The position numbers and the translations under genes were made by a program. Under the pieces are notes generated by a model. The model did no database searches. It had not been told where the DNA came from and saw only the letters and a program-made list of their open reading frames with translations. From Kitasatospora indigofera (GTDB lineage: Bacteria; Actinomycetota; Actinomycetes; Streptomycetales; Streptomycetaceae), in the NCBI RefSeq assembly GCF_014655955.1, contig NZ_BNBO01000004.1, positions 186,001-250,000 of the forward strand: 64,000 nt of DNA. The letters are read 5' to 3'. Shown here one piece after another: positions 7,489 to 16,506 of this stretch; position 1 is the stretch's first letter; the number at the start of each line of letters is the position of its first letter.

Positions 7489-8664
7489 TCAGGCCGCGTG
7501 CGAGCGGGCCTTCTCCTCCTGCGCGCGGGCCAGGTCGTGGTGGATCGGGCCGTCCCCGGCGGAGAGCGGCAGGCAGCTGCCGCCGCGCCGGTGGGCGACG
7601 ATCTCGGCGGCGACCGAGACGGCGGTCTCCTCGGGGGTGCGGGCGCCGAGGTCCAGGCCGATCGGCGAGCGCAGCCGGCCGATCTCGGCGTCCGTCAGGC
7701 CGACCTCGCGCAGCCGGGCGTTGCGGTCACGGTGGGTGCGGCGCGAGCCCATCGCGCCGACGAAGCCGACCGGCAGGCGCAGCGCGCGCTCCAGCAGCGG
7801 GATGTCGAACTTGGCGTCGTGGGTGAGCACGCACAGCACGGTGCGGCCGTCGATCCGGTCGAGCTGGGAGTCCAGGTAGCGGTGCGGCCAGTCGACCACG
7901 ACCTCGTCGGCGTCGGGGAAGCGGCGGGCGGTGGCGAAGACCGGGCGGGCGTCGCAGACGGTGACGTGGTAGCCGAGGAACTTGCCGATCCGCACCACGG
8001 CGGCGGCGAAGTCGATGGCGCCGAAGACCAGCATCCGGGGCGCGGGGACGTACGACTCGACGAAGAAGGTGACGGTGCCCAGCTCCTCCTCGTCGCAGGG
8101 GCGGCCGTCCAGGCCGAGGACGACCTTGCCGGTCCGGCCGGCGTCCAGCATGGCCCGGGCCTCGGCGACGGCGGCGCGCTCCAGGGCGCCGGTGGTGGTC
8201 GGCGCGGGGGAGAGCCGGCCGTGGTGGCTGTCCGCGGTGACGGCGACGGTGGCGCCGACCAGCGCGGCCGGGCCCTCGATCACCCGGGCCAGCGCGACCG
8301 GGGTGCCGGAGGCGATGTAGGTGATGCCGGCGTCCATCGCGGGGTCGGCGCCGGGGGTGATCGGCTGGACGAACACGTCCAGGACGCCGCCGCAGGTCAG
8401 GCCGACCGCGAAGGCGTCCTCGTCGCTGTACCCGAAGCGCTCCAGCACCGGCCGGCCGCTGGTGACGGCCTCCTGGCAGAGCTCGTACACGGCCCCTTCG
8501 ACGCACCCGCCGGACACGCTGCCGACGGCCTCGCCGGCGGCGTCGACGGCCAGTGCGGCCCCCGGGTCGCGCGGCGCGCTGCCGGAGACACCGACGACCG
8601 TGGCCACGGCGAAGGAGCGCCCGGACGCGTGCCAGGCCTGCAGCTGCTCGGCGATGTCTTGCAT
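7489..8664 (-). CDS. xdhC: XdhC-family molybdoenzyme maturation factor
   Basis: This 391-residue protein has the two-part XdhC/CoxI build: an N-terminal domain with GSAPRDPGA (about 28-36) and SGGCVEGAVYE (51-61), and a C-terminal Rossmann-like XdhC_C domain. The family binds sulfurated molybdenum cofactor and inserts it into xanthine dehydrogenase. It is encoded on the same strand as the NCS2 permease and the three xanthine dehydrogenase subunits, but separated from the permease by 82 nt holding a strong hairpin. It may therefore have its own promoter or depend on read-through. The ATG at 8664 follows GGAG about 7 nt upstream (minus strand). It is essential in principle for activity of the 10513-14242 enzyme. 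Confidence 0.9.
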   Translation of the reverse strand: MQDIAEQLQAWHASGRSFAVATVVGVSGSAPRDPGAALAVDAAGEAVGSVSGGCVEGAVYELCQEAVTSGRPVLERFGYSDEDAFAVGLTCGGVLDVFVQPITPGADPAMDAGITYIASGTPVALARVIEGPAALVGATVAVTADSHHGRLSPAPTTTGALERAAVAEARAMLDAGRTGKVVLGLDGRPCDEEELGTVTFFVESYVPAPRMLVFGAIDFAAAVVRIGKFLGYHVTVCDARPVFATARRFPDADEVVVDWPHRYLDSQLDRIDGRTVLCVLTHDAKFDIPLLERALRLPVGFVGAMGSRRTHRDRNARLREVGLTDAEIGRLRSPIGLDLGARTPEETAVSVAAEIVAHRRGGSCLPLSAGDGPIHHDLARAQEEKARSHAA

Positions 8665-8705
8665 GTCGGAGGCTCCTTACGCGGTGCGGGGGGCTGACGG
8701 GGGAG

Positions 8706-8738
8706 CCGCCGGGCGGGGACGCGGTCCCCGCCCGGCGG
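8706..8738 (-). terminator. Strong hairpin after the purine permease gene
   Basis: CCGCCGGGCGGGGA (8706-8719) is a perfect complement of TCCCCGCCCGGCGG (8725-8738); with one more C-G pair the stem is 15 bp and the loop GCG. It begins 9 nt past the permease stop on the minus strand. Confidence 0.65.
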
Positions 8739-8746
8739 CGGCGCTG

Positions 8747-10237
8747 CTAGTGGACGCCGAGCAGTTCCTTGACCGGGCCGAGCGCGAAGTAGATCACGAA
8801 GACGGCGGTCAGGATCCACATCAGCGGGCCGGGCTCGCGCCACTTGCCGGTGCCGGTCTTGATGGCGACGTAGGAGATGACGCCCGCGGCGACACCGGCG
8901 GTGATGTTGTAGGTGAACGGCATCAGGACGCAGGTGAGGAAGGCCGGGATGGCCACCTCGCGGTCCGACCAGTCGATGTGCCGGGCCTGGCTCATCATCA
9001 TCGAGCCGATGACGACCAGCGCGGCGGAGGCGACCTCGACCGGCACGATGCCGGCGATCGGGGAGAAGAACAGCATCAGGGCGAAGAAGCTGCCGGTGAC
9101 CAGCGAGGCGAGGCCGGTCCGGGCGCCGTCGCCGACACCGGTGGCGGACTCGACGAAGACCGTCTGGCCGCCGGCGCCCGCCACGCCACCGACCGCGCCG
9201 CCGGCGCCGTCGATGAACAGGGCCTTGGACAGGCCGGGCATCCGGCCCTGCCGGTCGGCGAGACCGGCCTCGGTGCCGACGCCGATGATGGTGGCCATCG
9301 CGTCGAAGAAGCCCGCCAGGACGAGGGTGAAGACCGCGACCGAGGCGCTGATCGCGCCCATGCCCTGGCCGCCGAAGGCGCCGAACAGGTCGATGTCGCC
9401 GAAGAGGCCGAAGTTGGGTGCCGCGACCGGGCTGCCGGGCCACTCCGGGACGGAGCTGCTCCAGGTGTGCTCCGGGAGGTTCACCGTCGCGTTGACGATG
9501 AAGGCCACCACGGTGCCGCCGGCGATGCCGAGCAGGATCGCGCCGCGGACGTTGCGGGCCAGCAGGATGAAGATCGCGATCAGGGTGACCGAGAAGATCA
9601 GGACGGGCCAGCCGGCCAGCTCGCCGGCCGGGCCGAGCGAGACGGGCGGGCCGTACGGGTCCGGGCCGTGGTGGATGAAGCCGGACTTCACCAGGCCGAT
9701 CAGCGCGACGAAGAGGCCGATGCCGATGGTGATCGCGTGCTTGAGCGGCAGCGGGATGCCGTTCATGATCTTCTCGCGGAGGCCGGAGACGACCAGCAGC
9801 ACGATCATCAGGCCGTAGATCACGCAGAGGCCGAAGGCCTGTGGCCAGGTGGTGTGCGGCGCGACGATGGTGGAGAGCGCGCCGGAGACCGAGAGGCCGG
9901 CGGCGAGCGCCAGCGGGACGTTGCCGACCACACCCATCAGGATGGTGGTGACGGCGGCGGCCAGCGCGGTGGCGGTGGTCAGCTGCGCGTGGTCCAGGTG
10001 CATGCCGTTCTTGTCGGCACCGCCGAGCAGGATCGGGTTCAGCAGCAGGATGTAGGCCATCGCCATGAAGGTGGTGAGGCCACCGCGGAGCTCGTTCCCG
10101 AAGGTCGAGCCCCGGGCCGATATCTTGAAGTAGGCGTCCATGGCGTTCTTCGGCTGTGCTGCCGGGGGCGGCGGGGTGGCGTCGTCCTCGGCGGGTCTTT
10201 CCTCAGTGGTACCTGGCTCCGTCGGGATCCGGGTCAT
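8747..10237 (-). CDS. NCS2-family purine permease (AzgA-like)
   Basis: A 496-residue polytopic membrane protein of the NCS2/AzgA type, proton-linked importers of hypoxanthine, xanthine, guanine or adenine. Hallmarks are FKISARGSTFGNELRGG near the N-terminus, the motif TTFMAMAYILLLNP at the start of the first membrane helix, and many hydrophobic segments. The position between xdhC and the xanthine dehydrogenase genes argues for xanthine/hypoxanthine uptake. The ATG at 10237 has GGAG 5 nt upstream; TTG and GTG codons 12 and 6 bases earlier are in frame but overlap that site. The N-terminal 30 residues are Pro/Glu-rich and cytoplasmic. The 275-nt gap upstream holds the xdh terminator and presumably its own promoter. 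Confidence 0.9.
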   Translation of the reverse strand: MTRIPTEPGTTEERPAEDDATPPPPAAQPKNAMDAYFKISARGSTFGNELRGGLTTFMAMAYILLLNPILLGGADKNGMHLDHAQLTTATALAAAVTTILMGVVGNVPLALAAGLSVSGALSTIVAPHTTWPQAFGLCVIYGLMIVLLVVSGLREKIMNGIPLPLKHAITIGIGLFVALIGLVKSGFIHHGPDPYGPPVSLGPAGELAGWPVLIFSVTLIAIFILLARNVRGAILLGIAGGTVVAFIVNATVNLPEHTWSSSVPEWPGSPVAAPNFGLFGDIDLFGAFGGQGMGAISASVAVFTLVLAGFFDAMATIIGVGTEAGLADRQGRMPGLSKALFIDGAGGAVGGVAGAGGQTVFVESATGVGDGARTGLASLVTGSFFALMLFFSPIAGIVPVEVASAALVVIGSMMMSQARHIDWSDREVAIPAFLTCVLMPFTYNITAGVAAGVISYVAIKTGTGKWREPGPLMWILTAVFVIYFALGPVKELLGVH

Positions 10238-10459
10238 GTCCACTCCCAAGGTTCATAGGGGGTTGGGGTGGGCGAGCCGACCTGGTGACCAGTCAGAGCT
10301 GGTGCAGGGGGACTGTTCGACTCACTGGCGCACGCTGTGGTGGTGCGCACCGCTGCAGAACCCCGGCGTGGGAGAGGCAGCGGGAGAATGCTGTGCTTCA
10401 GGTCGTGCATGGCGTTGCTCTTCGGTGCTGGCCGGCGCCGTGGGTGCCGGGTGTTGCTG

Positions 10460-10496
10460 CCCCGGGGCGGCGGGGAAGACGGTCGCCGCCCCGGGG
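10460..10496 (-). terminator. Perfect 13-bp hairpin after the xanthine dehydrogenase operon
   Basis: CCCCGGGGCGGCG (10460-10472) and CGCCGCCCCGGGG (10484-10496) are exact complements with an 11-nt loop, starting 17 nt beyond the large-subunit stop (minus strand). The remaining gap to 10238 should contain the permease promoter; I see no clear -10/-35 there. Confidence 0.65.
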
Positions 10497-10512
10497 AGGT
10501 TTCGGTACCGGG

Positions 10513-12873
10513 CTACAGCGTCCCGGTGATGTGCTCGGGCCGGACCGGGATCCGGTTGAGCGCCTTGCCGGTCGCCTGGCGGATCGCCGCGACGATGCAC
10601 GGCGTGGCCGAGACGGTCGGGGCCTCGCCGACCCCGCGCAGCCCGTACGGGGCGTTGGGGTCGGGGAGCTCCAGGACGTCCACCGGGATCGGCGGGGTGT
10701 CCAGGATGGTCGGGATCAGGTAGTCGGTGAAGGAGGCGTTGCGCACCTTGCCGTCCCGGACGATGATCTCCTCCATCACGGCGAGGCCCAGCGCCTGGGT
10801 GCAGCCGCCCTGGATCTGGCCGATCACGGACAGCGGGTTCAGCGCCTTGCCGACGTCCTGGGCGGCGGTCAGCTCGACCACCTTGACCAGGCCCAGCTCG
10901 ACGTCCACGTCGACCACCGCGCGGTTGGCGCAGAAGGTGTACTGGACGTGGCCGAAGCCCTGCCCGGTCTCCTTGTCGAAGGGGACGGTCGGGCGGTGGT
11001 GGTGCTCGCGGGTGAGGTCGATCGCCTCGTCGCCCAGCAGGTCGACCAGCGGGATCAGTGCGCCCGCGGACTCGGAGACCACCTTGCCGCCGGCCAGCGT
11101 GAGGTCGTTCTGGGTCCAGCCGTAGCGCCGGCGGCCCTTCTCGATCACGGCCTGCTTGACCGCCTCGGCGGCGAGCTTCACCGCGCCACCGGTCATGTAC
11201 GTCTGACGTGAGGCGGAGGTGGAGCCGGCCGAGCCGACCTCGGTGTTCGCCGGGTGGATGGTCACCTGCTCGACACCGAGCTCGGTGCGGGCGATCTGGG
11301 CGTGCACGGTGACGCCGCCCTGGCCGACCTCGGCCATCGCGGTGTGCACCATGGCGACCGGCTCGCCGCCGATGACCTCCAGGCGGACCCGGGCGGTGGA
11401 GTAGTCGTCGAAGCCCTCGGAGAAGCCGACGTTCTTGATCCCGACCGAGTAGCCGATGCCGCGGACGATGCCCTCGCCGTGCGAGGTGTTGGACAGCGCG
11501 CCCGGCAGGGTGCGGACGTCGAGGTTCTCCAGGTCCAGCGGCGGCGGGAGCGGCATGTCCTTGACCCGCTGGAGCAGCTCGGCGACCGGGGCCGGCGAGT
11601 CGATGACCTGACCGGTGGGCATGGAGTCGCCCTCGGACATCGCGTTCAGCTGGCGCAGCTCGACCGGGTCCATGCCGATCGCGGCGGCGAGCTTGTCCAT
11701 CTGCGACTCGTACGCGAACGCCGCCTGGACGGCGCCGAAGCCGCGCATCGCACCGCAGGACGGGTTGTTGCTGTAGAGGGCGATGGCCTCCATCCGCACG
11801 TTCGGGATGTTGTACGGGCCGTGGCCCAGCGAGGCGGCGTTGCCGACGACGGCGGGGGAGGCGGAGGCGTAGGCGCCGCCGTCCAGCACGATCCGGGCGT
11901 CGGCGAAGACCAGCTTGCCGTCGCGGGTGACGCCGTGCTCGTAGGTCATCTTCGCCGGGTGGCGGTGCACGTGGCCGAAGAAGGACTCGTCACGGGCGTA
12001 GACGATCTTGACGGGCTTGCCGGTGCGCTGGGCGAGCAGGCTCGCGTGGATCTGCATCGACAGGTCCTCGCGGCCGCCGAAGGCGCCGCCGACACCGGCC
12101 AGCGTGAGGCGGACCTTCTCCTCCGGCAGGCCCAGCACGGGGGCCATCTGCTGGCGGTCCACGTGCAGCCACTGGGTGGCGACGTAGAGGTCGATGCCGC
12201 CGTCCTCGGCGGGCACGGCCAGGCCGGACTCCGGGCCGAGGAAGGCCTGGTCCTGCATGCCGACCTCGTAGTCGGACTTCACGATGACGTCGGCCAGCGC
12301 GCGGATCTCGTCCGTGACGCCACCGCCGTGCACCAGCTTCTGGCTGTGGCAGATGTTGCCGTGGCCGTGCGACTTGTACTCGTGCGGCTCGTGGACGTAG
12401 CCGTGGACCTCGGGGTTGAGGCACTGCTCCTCGGTGACGATCGGGGTCAGCACCTCGTACTCGACCTTGATCTTCTTCACCGCGCGGCGGGCCGTCTCCG
12501 GGTGGTCGGCCGCGACGATCGCGATCGCCTCGCCGTGGTAGCGGACCTTGTCGATGGCCAGCGCCGGCTGGTCCTGGATCTCCAGGCCGTAGAACTTGCT
12601 GCCGGGGATGTCGTCGTGGGTCAGCACCGCGTAGACGCCGGGGAGCTTCAGCGCCTCGGAGATGTCCACCGAGAGGATGTTGGCCCGGGGGTGCGGCGAG
12701 CGCAGCGCCATGCCCCAGAGCATGTCCTCGTGCCACATGTCGGACGAGTACGCGAACTCGCCCTTGACCTTGAGCGTGCCGTCCGGGCGCAGCGGCGAAC
12801 CGCCGATGCCGTCCTTGCTCGCCTGCCGGATGTCCTGAAGGTTCTTCTGACCCTGGATGGTACGAGTACTCAT
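10513..12873 (-). CDS. Xanthine dehydrogenase, molybdopterin-binding large subunit
   Basis: This 786-residue catalytic subunit oxidises hypoxanthine/xanthine to uric acid at the molybdenum centre. The substrate channel stretch GGAFGGRED and the CGAMRGFGAVQ loop are of the xanthine dehydrogenase type, not the AYxCSFR loop of form I CO dehydrogenase. The invariant catalytic Glu is E750 in RGVGEAPT, close to the C-terminus as usual. I start at ATG 12873, which overlaps the 2Fe-2S subunit stop (ATGA) and begins MSTRTIQ; longer in-frame starts would overlap that gene. It is the third gene of the FAD, 2Fe-2S, Mo operon. Other purine hydroxylase or aldehyde substrates remain possible, but the permease, XdhC and PucR neighbours favour purines. 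Confidence 0.93.
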   Translation of the reverse strand: MSTRTIQGQKNLQDIRQASKDGIGGSPLRPDGTLKVKGEFAYSSDMWHEDMLWGMALRSPHPRANILSVDISEALKLPGVYAVLTHDDIPGSKFYGLEIQDQPALAIDKVRYHGEAIAIVAADHPETARRAVKKIKVEYEVLTPIVTEEQCLNPEVHGYVHEPHEYKSHGHGNICHSQKLVHGGGVTDEIRALADVIVKSDYEVGMQDQAFLGPESGLAVPAEDGGIDLYVATQWLHVDRQQMAPVLGLPEEKVRLTLAGVGGAFGGREDLSMQIHASLLAQRTGKPVKIVYARDESFFGHVHRHPAKMTYEHGVTRDGKLVFADARIVLDGGAYASASPAVVGNAASLGHGPYNIPNVRMEAIALYSNNPSCGAMRGFGAVQAAFAYESQMDKLAAAIGMDPVELRQLNAMSEGDSMPTGQVIDSPAPVAELLQRVKDMPLPPPLDLENLDVRTLPGALSNTSHGEGIVRGIGYSVGIKNVGFSEGFDDYSTARVRLEVIGGEPVAMVHTAMAEVGQGGVTVHAQIARTELGVEQVTIHPANTEVGSAGSTSASRQTYMTGGAVKLAAEAVKQAVIEKGRRRYGWTQNDLTLAGGKVVSESAGALIPLVDLLGDEAIDLTREHHHRPTVPFDKETGQGFGHVQYTFCANRAVVDVDVELGLVKVVELTAAQDVGKALNPLSVIGQIQGGCTQALGLAVMEEIIVRDGKVRNASFTDYLIPTILDTPPIPVDVLELPDPNAPYGLRGVGEAPTVSATPCIVAAIRQATGKALNRIPVRPEHITGTL

Positions 12874-13355
12874 TCGGAGGCCGCCTTCGCGCACTTGCGG
12901 GCGGAAGCGAGCCGCACCGCGTCCATGATCTTCTCGTAGCCGGTGCAGCGGCACAGGTTCCCCGAGAGGGCCTCACGGATGTCCGTGTCGCTGGGCTGCG
13001 CGTCGTTGTCGAGCAGCGCGTCGGTCTGCACCAGCAGGCCGGGGGTGCAGAAGCCGCACTGGACGGCGCCGGCGTCGACGAACGCCTGCTGGACCAGGCC
13101 CAGCTCGCCGTTCTCGTCGGCCAGGCCCTCGACCGTCCGGACCTCGCGGCCCTGCACCTGGCCGGCCGCGACCAGACACGAACAGACCGGGGTGCCGTCC
13201 AGGTAGACCGTGCAGGACCCGCACTCGCCCTGCTCGCAGGCGTTCTTGGAGCCCGGCAGGCCGACCCGCTCGCGCAGCACGTAGAGAAGGCTCTCGCCCT
13301 CCCAGACGTCGTCCGCCTCCACGGGCTTGCCGTTGGCGGTGAAAGTGACCCTCAT
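12870..13355 (-). CDS. Xanthine dehydrogenase, 2Fe-2S subunit
   Basis: A small 161-residue iron-sulfur subunit that passes electrons from molybdenum to FAD. The plant-type cluster is bound by C40, C45, C48 and C60 (CEQGECGSC then CSC). The second cluster is bound by C100, C103, C135 and C137 (CGFC and CRC). All eight ligands are present and the length is normal for separate-subunit enzymes. The ATG at 13355 overlaps the stop of the FAD subunit, and its own stop overlaps the large-subunit start, so all three are translationally coupled. Confidence 0.94.
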   Translation of the reverse strand: MRVTFTANGKPVEADDVWEGESLLYVLRERVGLPGSKNACEQGECGSCTVYLDGTPVCSCLVAAGQVQGREVRTVEGLADENGELGLVQQAFVDAGAVQCGFCTPGLLVQTDALLDNDAQPSDTDIREALSGNLCRCTGYEKIMDAVRLASARKCAKAASE

Positions 13356-14242
13356 GCCGCGCTCCTGATCTGCTTGCTGTAGTCGTTCCACGTCCAGGTG
13401 AGGGTCCGCCGGGCCATCACGGCCAGCGAGTGCCGGCGGTAGTCGGCGGTGCCCCGGACATCGTCGATCGGGGAGGCGGCGGCCTTGACCAGCTCACCGA
13501 AGCGCTGCGTGACCTCGGCGCCGAGCAGGTCGCCCGACTCCCACAGGCCGCGCTCCGCGAGGACGCCCTGGAGGTACTCCTCGGCCTCCACCGCGCGGCG
13601 CGGCGTGGGGGCGGCCGAACCGATGCCGGTGCCGACCGTGCGGTTCTTCGGGTGGAGGGCGAAGCCGAAGGCGCAGACCGCGATGACCATCGCGTTGCGG
13701 GTGCCGATCTTCGAGAACTGCTGCGGGCCGTCCGCCACCGGGATGTGGACGCGGCGGATCAGCTCGTCCTGCTCCATCGAGTTCCGCTTCACCCCGACGT
13801 AGAAGTCGTCGATCGCGATCAGCCGGGTGCCCCGGGCGTGCGAGGCGACCTCGACGAAGACGTCGCGGCCGGCCGCCAGCAGCGCCGGGTGGGCGTCGCC
13901 GGCCGGGGAGGCCCCGCCCAGGTTGCCGCCCACCCCGCCGCGGTTGCGGATCTGCGGCGAGCCGACGGTGTGGGCCGCCAGCGCGAGGCCGGGGAGCGGC
14001 CCGGACAGCTCGTTGATGATCCGGGTGTAGGGCACCGAGGCGCCGAGCCGGACCACGTCCCCCGTGATCTCCCATTCGGTGAGCTCGGTGATGCGGTTGA
14101 GGTCGAGAATCGCGGATGGCCGGTGCACGTCGAAGTTCATCTCGACCATGACGTCCGTACCGCCCGAGATGGGCAGCGCGGTCGGGTACTCAGCCTTCGC
14201 CGCGAGTGCCTCGTCCCAGGTAGCGGGCCGAAGGAACTCCAT
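13352..14242 (-). CDS. Xanthine dehydrogenase, FAD-binding subunit
   Basis: This 296-residue flavin subunit is the first gene of the operon. SGGTDVMVEM (about 27-36) and the glycine-rich run RNRGGVGGNLGGASPAGD are the two FAD pyrophosphate-binding segments of the molybdopterin dehydrogenase FAD-binding family. The C-terminal CO_deh_flav_C region follows. GAGGAG precedes the ATG by 8 nt on the minus strand. Transcription probably starts in the 487-nt divergent region shared with pucR. Confidence 0.93.
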   Translation of the reverse strand: MEFLRPATWDEALAAKAEYPTALPISGGTDVMVEMNFDVHRPSAILDLNRITELTEWEITGDVVRLGASVPYTRIINELSGPLPGLALAAHTVGSPQIRNRGGVGGNLGGASPAGDAHPALLAAGRDVFVEVASHARGTRLIAIDDFYVGVKRNSMEQDELIRRVHIPVADGPQQFSKIGTRNAMVIAVCAFGFALHPKNRTVGTGIGSAAPTPRRAVEAEEYLQGVLAERGLWESGDLLGAEVTQRFGELVKAAASPIDDVRGTADYRRHSLAVMARRTLTWTWNDYSKQIRSAA

Positions 14243-14729
14243 GCGGGTGTCTCCTCAAGTCGTTGCCAGCTCGAACAACTGGGCACTGTGCCCGAGATCC
14301 CTCCGGCCCCGCCCAGATGGGCGCGTCCGGACGGGTCTCGAAACCCCTGGTGTGTCGGACCTTGCTACCGTCTCGTTGCCGAAGCGTTGAGTCCTGGTCA
14401 CCGGGGTGTGTCCGGCGGCGTGTGGCCAGTGAACCGCCGACGGACCACCCGGAGGCAGTCACCGATGGCATGAAGCCTTCGCGGTGCTGCCGCCCGGCAT
14501 CCTGTACGTTCCTCTAAGGTGGACAATCGCCCAGCCCAGCGGTCGCAAGGCCGCTGCTTACGACCGTAATCCGGCCGTGATTGCGAAGCTACGGGCCCGT
14601 GACCCACGGGCGTGTTGATGCGTAACGCCGAGCACTGATGTTCGGGCACACTGTGAGCCCCGCGGGCGGGTCCGCCAGCCGCGCCCCCACCCTGCTCATG
14701 CCCCCACCCCCAGCCGAAGGAGTCTGCGG
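14243..14729. promoter_or_regulatory. Divergent control region between xdh operon and pucR
   Basis: No convincing gene lies in this 487-nt gap. It is less GC-rich than its flanks. GCCCGTG-ACC-CACGGGC at 14595-14611 is a perfect 7-bp-arm dyad, and AGCGG/CCGCT flanks 14537-14555. TAAGGT at 14515-14520 could be a -10 for pucR but has no good -35. Control by PucR of both directions is expected from family knowledge; the operator cannot be fixed from one sequence. Confidence 0.45.
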
Positions 14730-16322
14730 ATGCGTGTCCGTGACCTGCTCGCCCCCGGAGCCCCGCGACTGCGGCTGCTCGCCGGCGAGGACGAGCTCGA
14801 CCGCCAGGTCAGCGGCGTCATGACCACGGACCTGCACGACCCCGGCCGCTACCTGCACGGCGGCGAACTGGTGCTCACCGGCATGCTCTGGCGCACCGCC
14901 CCCGAGGACTCCGAGCGCTTCGTCCGCACCCTGGCGTCCGGCGGCGCGGTCGCCCTCGCGGCCGGCGAGGCCGAGGTCGGCCCGGTGCCCGAGGACCTCG
15001 TCGAGGCCTGTCGCCGGCACCGGATGCCGCTGCTCGCGGTGCCCGACGACATCGCCTTCGGCGCCGTCGCCGAGTTCATCGGCCGGCAGGTCTCCGCCGA
15101 CCGCGCCGCCGACCTGTCCGCCCTGGTGGACCGGCACCGGCTGCTGGTCTCGGCGGCCGGCGGCGGCGGCCTGGACGCCGTCCTCGACCTGCTCGGCGGC
15201 GACCTCGACCTGGACTGCTGGGTGCTCACCCCGACCGGCGCGGTGATCGCCGGGCCCGCCGACCGGCTCTCCGCCGAGGACCGCGACCAGCTCGTCCGGG
15301 CCCACCTCGGTGCCCAGCGCCAGCGCCGCCGGCCTCCGCACCGGGCCCGGATCGCCTCCGGCTCGTACTCGCTGCTCCCGGCGCCCGCCACCCCCGGCGC
15401 CGAGGCCCCGCTCGCCGACTGGGTGCTCGCGGTGGCCGGCGACGTCACCGAGTGGACCGCCAAGCGCCAGCAGCTCGCCGAGAACCTCGCCCGCCTGGTG
15501 GCCGCCGAGCGCACCCGTCGCGACGAGGGCCGCCGGCTGCGCCGCCGCCTCGCCGACGAGGTGCTCACCCTGCTCCAGCGCGACGCCGACCCCTCCGAGA
15601 TCAGCCGCACCCTGTACGCCTCCTCGGCGATGGCCGCCCGCTACGAGGGCCGCGAGCCCAAGCCGCAGGCCGCCGAGGGCTCCTGGCTGGTGGTCAGCGC
15701 CGAGGGCACCGGACTGCCCGACGGCGCGGTCCGTTCGATCCTGGAGGAAGCTCTCACCGAGACCTCCGACCGGGCGCTGGTGGCCGGCGGCGGGACGGGC
15801 GCGGTGGTCGTGCTGCCCGCCCCGGACACCGCCGTCCCGGCCGACGCGCTGCGCGAACTGCTCGCCCCCCTGGAGGCCGGCCTCGGCTCCGAGGGCCGGA
15901 TCACCCTCGGCGTCTCCGCCCCCGCCCAGGAGGCCGGCGGACTGCGCGGCGCCCTGGAGGAGGCCCGGCACGCCCGCCGGATCGCGGCCGCCCGGGTCGG
16001 CCGGGTCTGCGTGGCCGGCCCCGAGGAGCTGGCCTCGCACGTCCTGCTGCTGGCCGCCGTCCCGGACGAGGTCCGCCGGGCCTTCCGCAGCCGCCTGCTG
16101 GACAAGGTCATCGCCTACGACATCGAGCACCAGGCGGACCTGGTCCGCACCCTGGAGGCCTTCCTGCGCTCGGACGGCTCCTGGACGCGCTGCGCCGCCC
16201 AGCTGCACGTGCACGTGAACACCCTGCGGTACCGGATCGGCCGGATCGAGGAGCTGACCGGCCGTGACCTGTCCCGGCTGGAGGATCGGGTCGACTTCTA
16301 CCTGGCGCTGGAACTGGCCTGA
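14730..16322 (+). CDS. pucR: PucR-family regulator of purine catabolism
   Basis: This 530-residue regulator has the normal PucR layout: an N-terminal purine-catabolism sensor domain (about 1-130, starting MRVRDLLAPGAPRLRLLAG), a middle GGDEF-like/CdaR region and a C-terminal PucR helix-turn-helix. The last carries RCAAQLHVHVNTLRYRIGRI (about 490-510), the signature of this HTH family. Such proteins sense purine-pathway intermediates and activate or repress neighbouring purine genes. Its divergent placement beside the xanthine dehydrogenase operon makes that operon the likely target. AAGGAG lies 7 nt before the ATG. The ligand is not deducible. Confidence 0.9.
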   Translation: MRVRDLLAPGAPRLRLLAGEDELDRQVSGVMTTDLHDPGRYLHGGELVLTGMLWRTAPEDSERFVRTLASGGAVALAAGEAEVGPVPEDLVEACRRHRMPLLAVPDDIAFGAVAEFIGRQVSADRAADLSALVDRHRLLVSAAGGGGLDAVLDLLGGDLDLDCWVLTPTGAVIAGPADRLSAEDRDQLVRAHLGAQRQRRRPPHRARIASGSYSLLPAPATPGAEAPLADWVLAVAGDVTEWTAKRQQLAENLARLVAAERTRRDEGRRLRRRLADEVLTLLQRDADPSEISRTLYASSAMAARYEGREPKPQAAEGSWLVVSAEGTGLPDGAVRSILEEALTETSDRALVAGGGTGAVVVLPAPDTAVPADALRELLAPLEAGLGSEGRITLGVSAPAQEAGGLRGALEEARHARRIAAARVGRVCVAGPEELASHVLLLAAVPDEVRRAFRSRLLDKVIAYDIEHQADLVRTLEAFLRSDGSWTRCAAQLHVHVNTLRYRIGRIEELTGRDLSRLEDRVDFYLALELA

Positions 16323-16460
16323 CCGGCCGTCGGCCGGGGCGGTGCGGGTTCCGCGATCCGGCGGGCGACGCGGTGGGGCGAGGTGCCCGCCGGGCGGGGA
16401 CCGCGCGGGTCCGGGGGCGGACGGCCGCGGTCGGCGCCCACGGTCCTCCGCAGGGTGAAC

Positions 16461-16488
16461 GGCGGTGCCACCGTCACCCGGCACCGCC
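16461..16488. terminator. Convergent hairpin after pucR
   Basis: GGCGGTGCC (16461-16469) and GGCACCGCC (16480-16488) form a perfect 9-bp stem with a 10-nt loop between pucR and the converging 16507 gene. Confidence 0.5.
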
Positions 16489-16506
16489 CTTCCCGGCCAT
16501 GAACCG

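Noticed and set aside
8321..10258. 645-codon plus-strand open frame opposite the purine permease
   Set aside because: Composition is Gly/Arg/Asp-heavy and it mirrors the minus-strand permease and xdhC codons. Real genes on the other strand have family motifs and ribosome sites.
11254..12939. 561-codon plus-strand open frame opposite the xanthine dehydrogenase large subunit
   Set aside because: Val/Asp/Gly/Arg-rich complement of a well-identified gene.
10513..14242. Form I carbon monoxide dehydrogenase operon
   Set aside because: The large subunit has CGAMRGFGAVQ, not the AYxCSFR loop, and the gene context is purine transport and PucR.
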